A stretch of DNA of 64,000 nucleotides, taken from NCBI GenBank assembly GCA_032209605.1, contig JASFXZ010000001.1, positions 32,988,619 to 33,052,618 of the forward strand, in the 5' to 3' direction. The notes beneath the pieces are model-generated. The model did not search any database and was not told the DNA's origin. It saw nothing but the letters and a program-made list of their open reading frames with translations. Position numbers and translations under genes: made by a program. Below are positions 60,845 to 64,000 of this stretch, piece after piece (position 1 is the stretch's first letter; every line of letters starts with the position of its first letter). This stretch comes from Mactromeris polynyma (Eukaryota; Mollusca; Bivalvia; Venerida; Mactridae).

Positions 60845-61132
60845 ATATACCTATTGTCAAGTTACTGAATACAAGATTGGGACAAATAAGAGGCAAAGAT
60901 ACAATCTTAGAATGCAGTGTGACGTCATATCCGCGCGCCAGTATTCGGTGGATAAAAGGTGGTATGGTGATAGATCATAGTTACAAGTACAGATTGGAAC
61001 TGTATCTAAGGAAACATAAAACAGTCACCCTAACATTACAGATTGTTAACATCAACCAAGATGATTACGGAGAATACACGTGTGAAGCACAGAATTTGCT
61101 TGGAAGTCAGAGAGCCTCAATGATATTATATG
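60845..61132 (+). CDS. Lachesin/IgLON-like protein, exon encoding Ig3
   Basis: The exon runs phase 1 to phase 1 with acceptor CATTCACAG and donor GTAGGT. It encodes a whole third Ig domain, residues 200-294: TRLGQIRGKDTILEC with C222, SYPRASIRW with W234, a basic strand (YLRKHKTVTLTL), then DDYGEYTC with C278 and AQNLLGSQRASMILY. Phase-1 boundaries and a single-exon Ig domain are normal for the superfamily, and the C-x-A-x-N-x-LG ending is typical of lachesin Ig3. The C-terminal exon, expected to hold a GPI-anchor signal, was not found. The downstream intron is filled by a large minisatellite. Confidence 0.94.
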
Positions 61133-61389
61133 GTAGGTTAATTTTATGTGGGTGTGATGTTCCATGGTCCGAAATAAGTATGTTTCATGCCGCGAACTTA
61201 TAACACTACAGATCTACATTACCGCGAACCCGATGCGAAATGACGTAGCATCTCTAACCCAACTCCGAATCACCAAGTGCGTAGCATGGAATTTACTGAC
61301 AGTTCCAAAGCTGTAAATCGCTGTATGGTTATCATTTCTATTTGTGTTTAGATGTATGTTGAGTTTTCCGTTCCCTTGTGTGGTTCTTT
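61133..61389. other. Intron 5 start
   Basis: Unique sequence after the donor GTAGGT, leading into the 33-bp array. The first repeat-like bases (TGTATGTTGAGTTTTCCG) appear from about 61,352. Confidence 0.5.
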
Positions 61390-62170
61390 CATGTATATTG
61401 TCACATATCTGTCCTTGTCATACCTGTATATTCTCACCTATATGCCAATGCCGAACATGTATATTGTCATATATCTGTCCTTGTCGTACCTGTATGTTGT
61501 CACATATCTGTCCTTGGCATACATGTATATTGTCACCTATTTGCCATTGTCAAACCTGTTTATTGTCACCTATTCGTCATTGTCAAACCTGTATATTGTC
61601 ACATATATGTCCTTGTCGTACCTGTATATTGTCACATATCTGTCCTTGTCGTACCTGTATATTGTCACATGTCTGTCCTTGTCGTACCTGTATATTGTCA
61701 CATATCTGTCCTTGCCGTACCTGTATATTGTCACATAACTGTCTTTGTCGTACCTGTATATTGTCACATATCTGTCCTTGTCGTACCTGTATATTGTCAT
61801 ATATCTGTCCTTGTCATAGCTGTTTATTGTCACATATCTGTCCTTTTCGTACCTGTATATTGTCACATATCTGTCCTTGTCGTACCTGTATATTGTCACA
61901 TATCTGTCCTTGTCGTAACTGTATATTGTCACATATCTGTCCTTGTCGTACCTGTATATTGTCACATATCTGTCCTTGTCATATCTGTAAGCTATCACGC
62001 CTCTCTCCATGTCATACCCGTATATTGTCACATATCTGTCCTTGTCGTACCTGTATATTGTCACATATCTGTCCTTGTCGTAACTGTATATTGTCACATA
62101 TCTGTCCTTGTCGTACCTGTTTATTGTCACATATCTGTCCTTGTCATATCTGTAAGCTATCACGCCTCTA
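61390..62170. repeat. Minisatellite in intron 5, 33-bp unit, about 24 copies
   Basis: The unit reads TGTATATTGTCACATATCTG then TCCTTGTCGTACC. Because 33 is a multiple of three, each frame repeats an 11-residue block, giving long frames on both strands that are artefacts. A variant unit starting TGTAAGCTATCACGCCTCT occurs at 61,986 and again 165 bp later at 62,151, so a five-unit block has been duplicated. Confidence 0.95.
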
Positions 62171-63390
62171 TCCTTGGCATACCTGTATACTCACACACAT
62201 ATGTTTCCTTGGCATACCTGTATACTCACACACATATGTTTCCTTGGCATACCTGTATACTCACACACATATGTTTCCTTGGCATACATGTATACTCACA
62301 CACATATGTTTCCTTGGCATACCTGTATACTCACACACATATGTTTCCTTGGCATACCTGTATACTCACACACATATGTTTCCTTGGCATACCTGTATAC
62401 TCACACACATATGTTTCCTTGGCATACCTGTATACTCACACACATATGTTTCCTTGGCATACCTGTATACTCACACACATATGTTTCCTTGGCATACCTG
62501 TATACTCACACACATATGTTTCCTTGGCATACCTGTATACTCACACACATATGTTTCCTTGGCATACCTGTATACTCACACACATATGTTTCCTTGGCAT
62601 ACCTGTATACTCACACACATATGTTTCCTTGGCATACCTGTATACTCACACACATATGTTTCCTTGGCATACCTGTATACTCACACACATATGTTTCCTT
62701 GGCATACCTGTATACTCACACACATATGTTTCCTTGGCATACCTGTATACTCACACACATATGTTTCCTTGGCATACCTGTATACTCACACACATATGTT
62801 TCCTTGGCATACCTGTATACTCACACACATATGTTTCCTTGGCATACCTGTATACTCACACACATATGTTTCCTTGGCATACCTGTATACTCAGACACAC
62901 ATGTTTCCTTGGCATACATGTATACTCACACACATATGTTTCCTTGGCATACCTGTATACTCACACACATATGTTTCCTTGGCATACCTGTATACTCAGA
63001 CACATATGTTTCCTTGGCATACATGTATAATCACACACATATGTTTCCTTGGCATACCTGTATACTCACACACATATGTTTCCTTGGCATACATGTATAC
63101 TCACACACATATGTTTCCTTGGCATACCTGTATACTCAGACACACATGTTTCCTTGGCATACATGTATACTCACACACATATGTTTCCTTGGCATACATG
63201 TATACTCAGACACATATGTTTCCTTGGCATACCTGTATACTCACACACATATGTTTCCTTGGCATACCTGTATACTCACACACATATGTTTCCTTGGCAT
63301 ACCTGTATACTCACACACATATGTTTCCTTGGCATACATGTATACTCACACACATATGTTTCCTTGGCATACATGTAAGCTCTCATGCAT
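62171..63390. repeat. Minisatellite in intron 5, 35-bp unit, about 34 copies
   Basis: The unit reads TGTATACTCACACACATATG then TTTCCTTGGCATACC, 35 bp. It starts directly at the end of the 33-bp array and shares its TGTATA-start and TCCTTG-x-C-x-TACC end, so both derive from one ancestor. Left and central units are nearly identical. To the right of about 62,890, ATACATG, CAGACAC and CACATG variants become frequent. The right edge returns to a TGTAAGCT unit at about 63,374. Confidence 0.95.
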
Positions 63391-64000
63391 CTCTATGTCA
63401 TACCTATGCATTTTGACATAACTATCATTATCGTGCCGGTATGACCTTAATGCGTGTCTTTCTCGTTCCTGCAAGGTTTATTGACATGTATGTACTTTTA
63501 TCCGTCCGGTTTTATATCCCGTTGTCTTACTGCCTGCAGTCTTCGTCTTCTAGACATTTATTCGTGTCTAGTATTTGTCCTAGCGTTTCCAACCCATTGA
63601 CTTTTGTCATTTACTCCAAACAGCGAAAGTGATTACCAAACAGAAAATCTGAATTCTCCTTGTGTAAAAGTAGGCGTTATTTTGAAATGACTGTAATGTT
63701 TTACACGTTTAAATATATCATGTACTCGAAGCAACTACAAATGTTTCACGTTTAGCATACAAAATACTATTCATGAAGATTTAGTATCTAATTTAAAGAG
63801 GATCCGAAACAGCAAATTTTGGTAACTTAATTAGCATTTCAGGGGAAAGGCTTTCTTAAACACTAGCTTAATCAATTCTTCGTTGCACAAACACATCTCT
63901 TTGAGTGATCACGATATTTCTAATTTCTCATCGTGTGACAATAACGCCTCGTAATGACGGCTCACAGTATTATTTTGCTGATAAATCTAATTATTGCCAC
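63391..64000. other. Non-genic end of window, probably intron 5
   Basis: Unique AT-rich sequence. No terminal exon of the Ig gene with a phase-1 acceptor and a hydrophobic GPI-signal-like frame is convincing here. Confidence 0.45.

Noticed and set aside
61344..63416. 690-codon plus-strand open frame rich in Cys, His and Thr
   Set aside because: It lies within the 33-bp and 35-bp arrays in intron 5 of the Ig gene. Its protein is the repeat translated in successive phases.
63600..63680. Terminal exon of the Ig gene after CCAAACAG at about 63,622
   Set aside because: The phase-1 reading meets a stop after a few codons and has no hydrophobic tail as expected for a GPI signal.

Overview
The window looks like AT-rich animal nuclear DNA, most likely from a lophotrochozoan and probably a bivalve mollusc. 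Three things point there: a multi-exon immunoglobulin-superfamily gene with GT-AG introns, many tRNA-derived SINEs whose bodies resemble elements I recall from bivalve genomes (not checked), and a very high load of minisatellites and short inverted-repeat DNA elements. No bacterial, organellar or viral gene organisation is visible. Species and chromosome cannot be told from the sequence. Because most of the long open frames lie in tandem repeats, they should not be read as genes. || Layout. Positions 1-44,960 contain no gene I can support. They are AT-rich sequence with scattered SINEs (near 0.8, 1.6, 5.6, 8.9, 13.8, 21.4, 28.6, 33.3, 35.7 and 41.0 kb), miniature DNA elements (3.4, 4.1, 9.3, 18.3-19.2, 24.0, 34.7 and 41.5 kb) and five large minisatellites: 44-bp unit at 5.8-6.75 kb, 73-bp at 9.3-9.8 kb, 46-bp at 10.6-11.8 kb, a different 46-bp unit at 21.55-23.2 kb, and 53-bp at 35.85-36.5 kb. 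A 34-bp array with higher-order structure fills 44.97-48.68 kb and resumes at 49.31-49.52 kb. || The one convincing gene lies on the + strand from 50,320 to beyond 61,132. Five exons (50320-50432, 54326-54530, 58595-58744, 60284-60412, 60845-61132) join in frame into about 294 residues forming three Ig domains. The order and signature residues are those of the lachesin / IgLON / DPR-like cell-adhesion family: an Ig1 with the CQINT motif, an Ig2 with the NGVPP motif, and an Ig3 with C-x-W-x-DxGxYxC spacing. The signal-peptide exon (5') and the C-terminal, probably GPI-anchor, exon (3') are not recognised and may lie outside the window. Introns 1, 2 and 5 each carry a minisatellite in their 5' part. 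The intron-1 array starts at the first base of the splice donor and repeats a donor-like site ten times. || The main pattern across the window is that minisatellites make up roughly a fifth of it, and at least three appear to have grown out of identifiable mobile elements: a SINE body at 21.5 kb, a SINE-associated core at 35.8 kb, and a miniature inverted-repeat element at 9.3 kb. All repeat-family assignments come from sequence patterns only.
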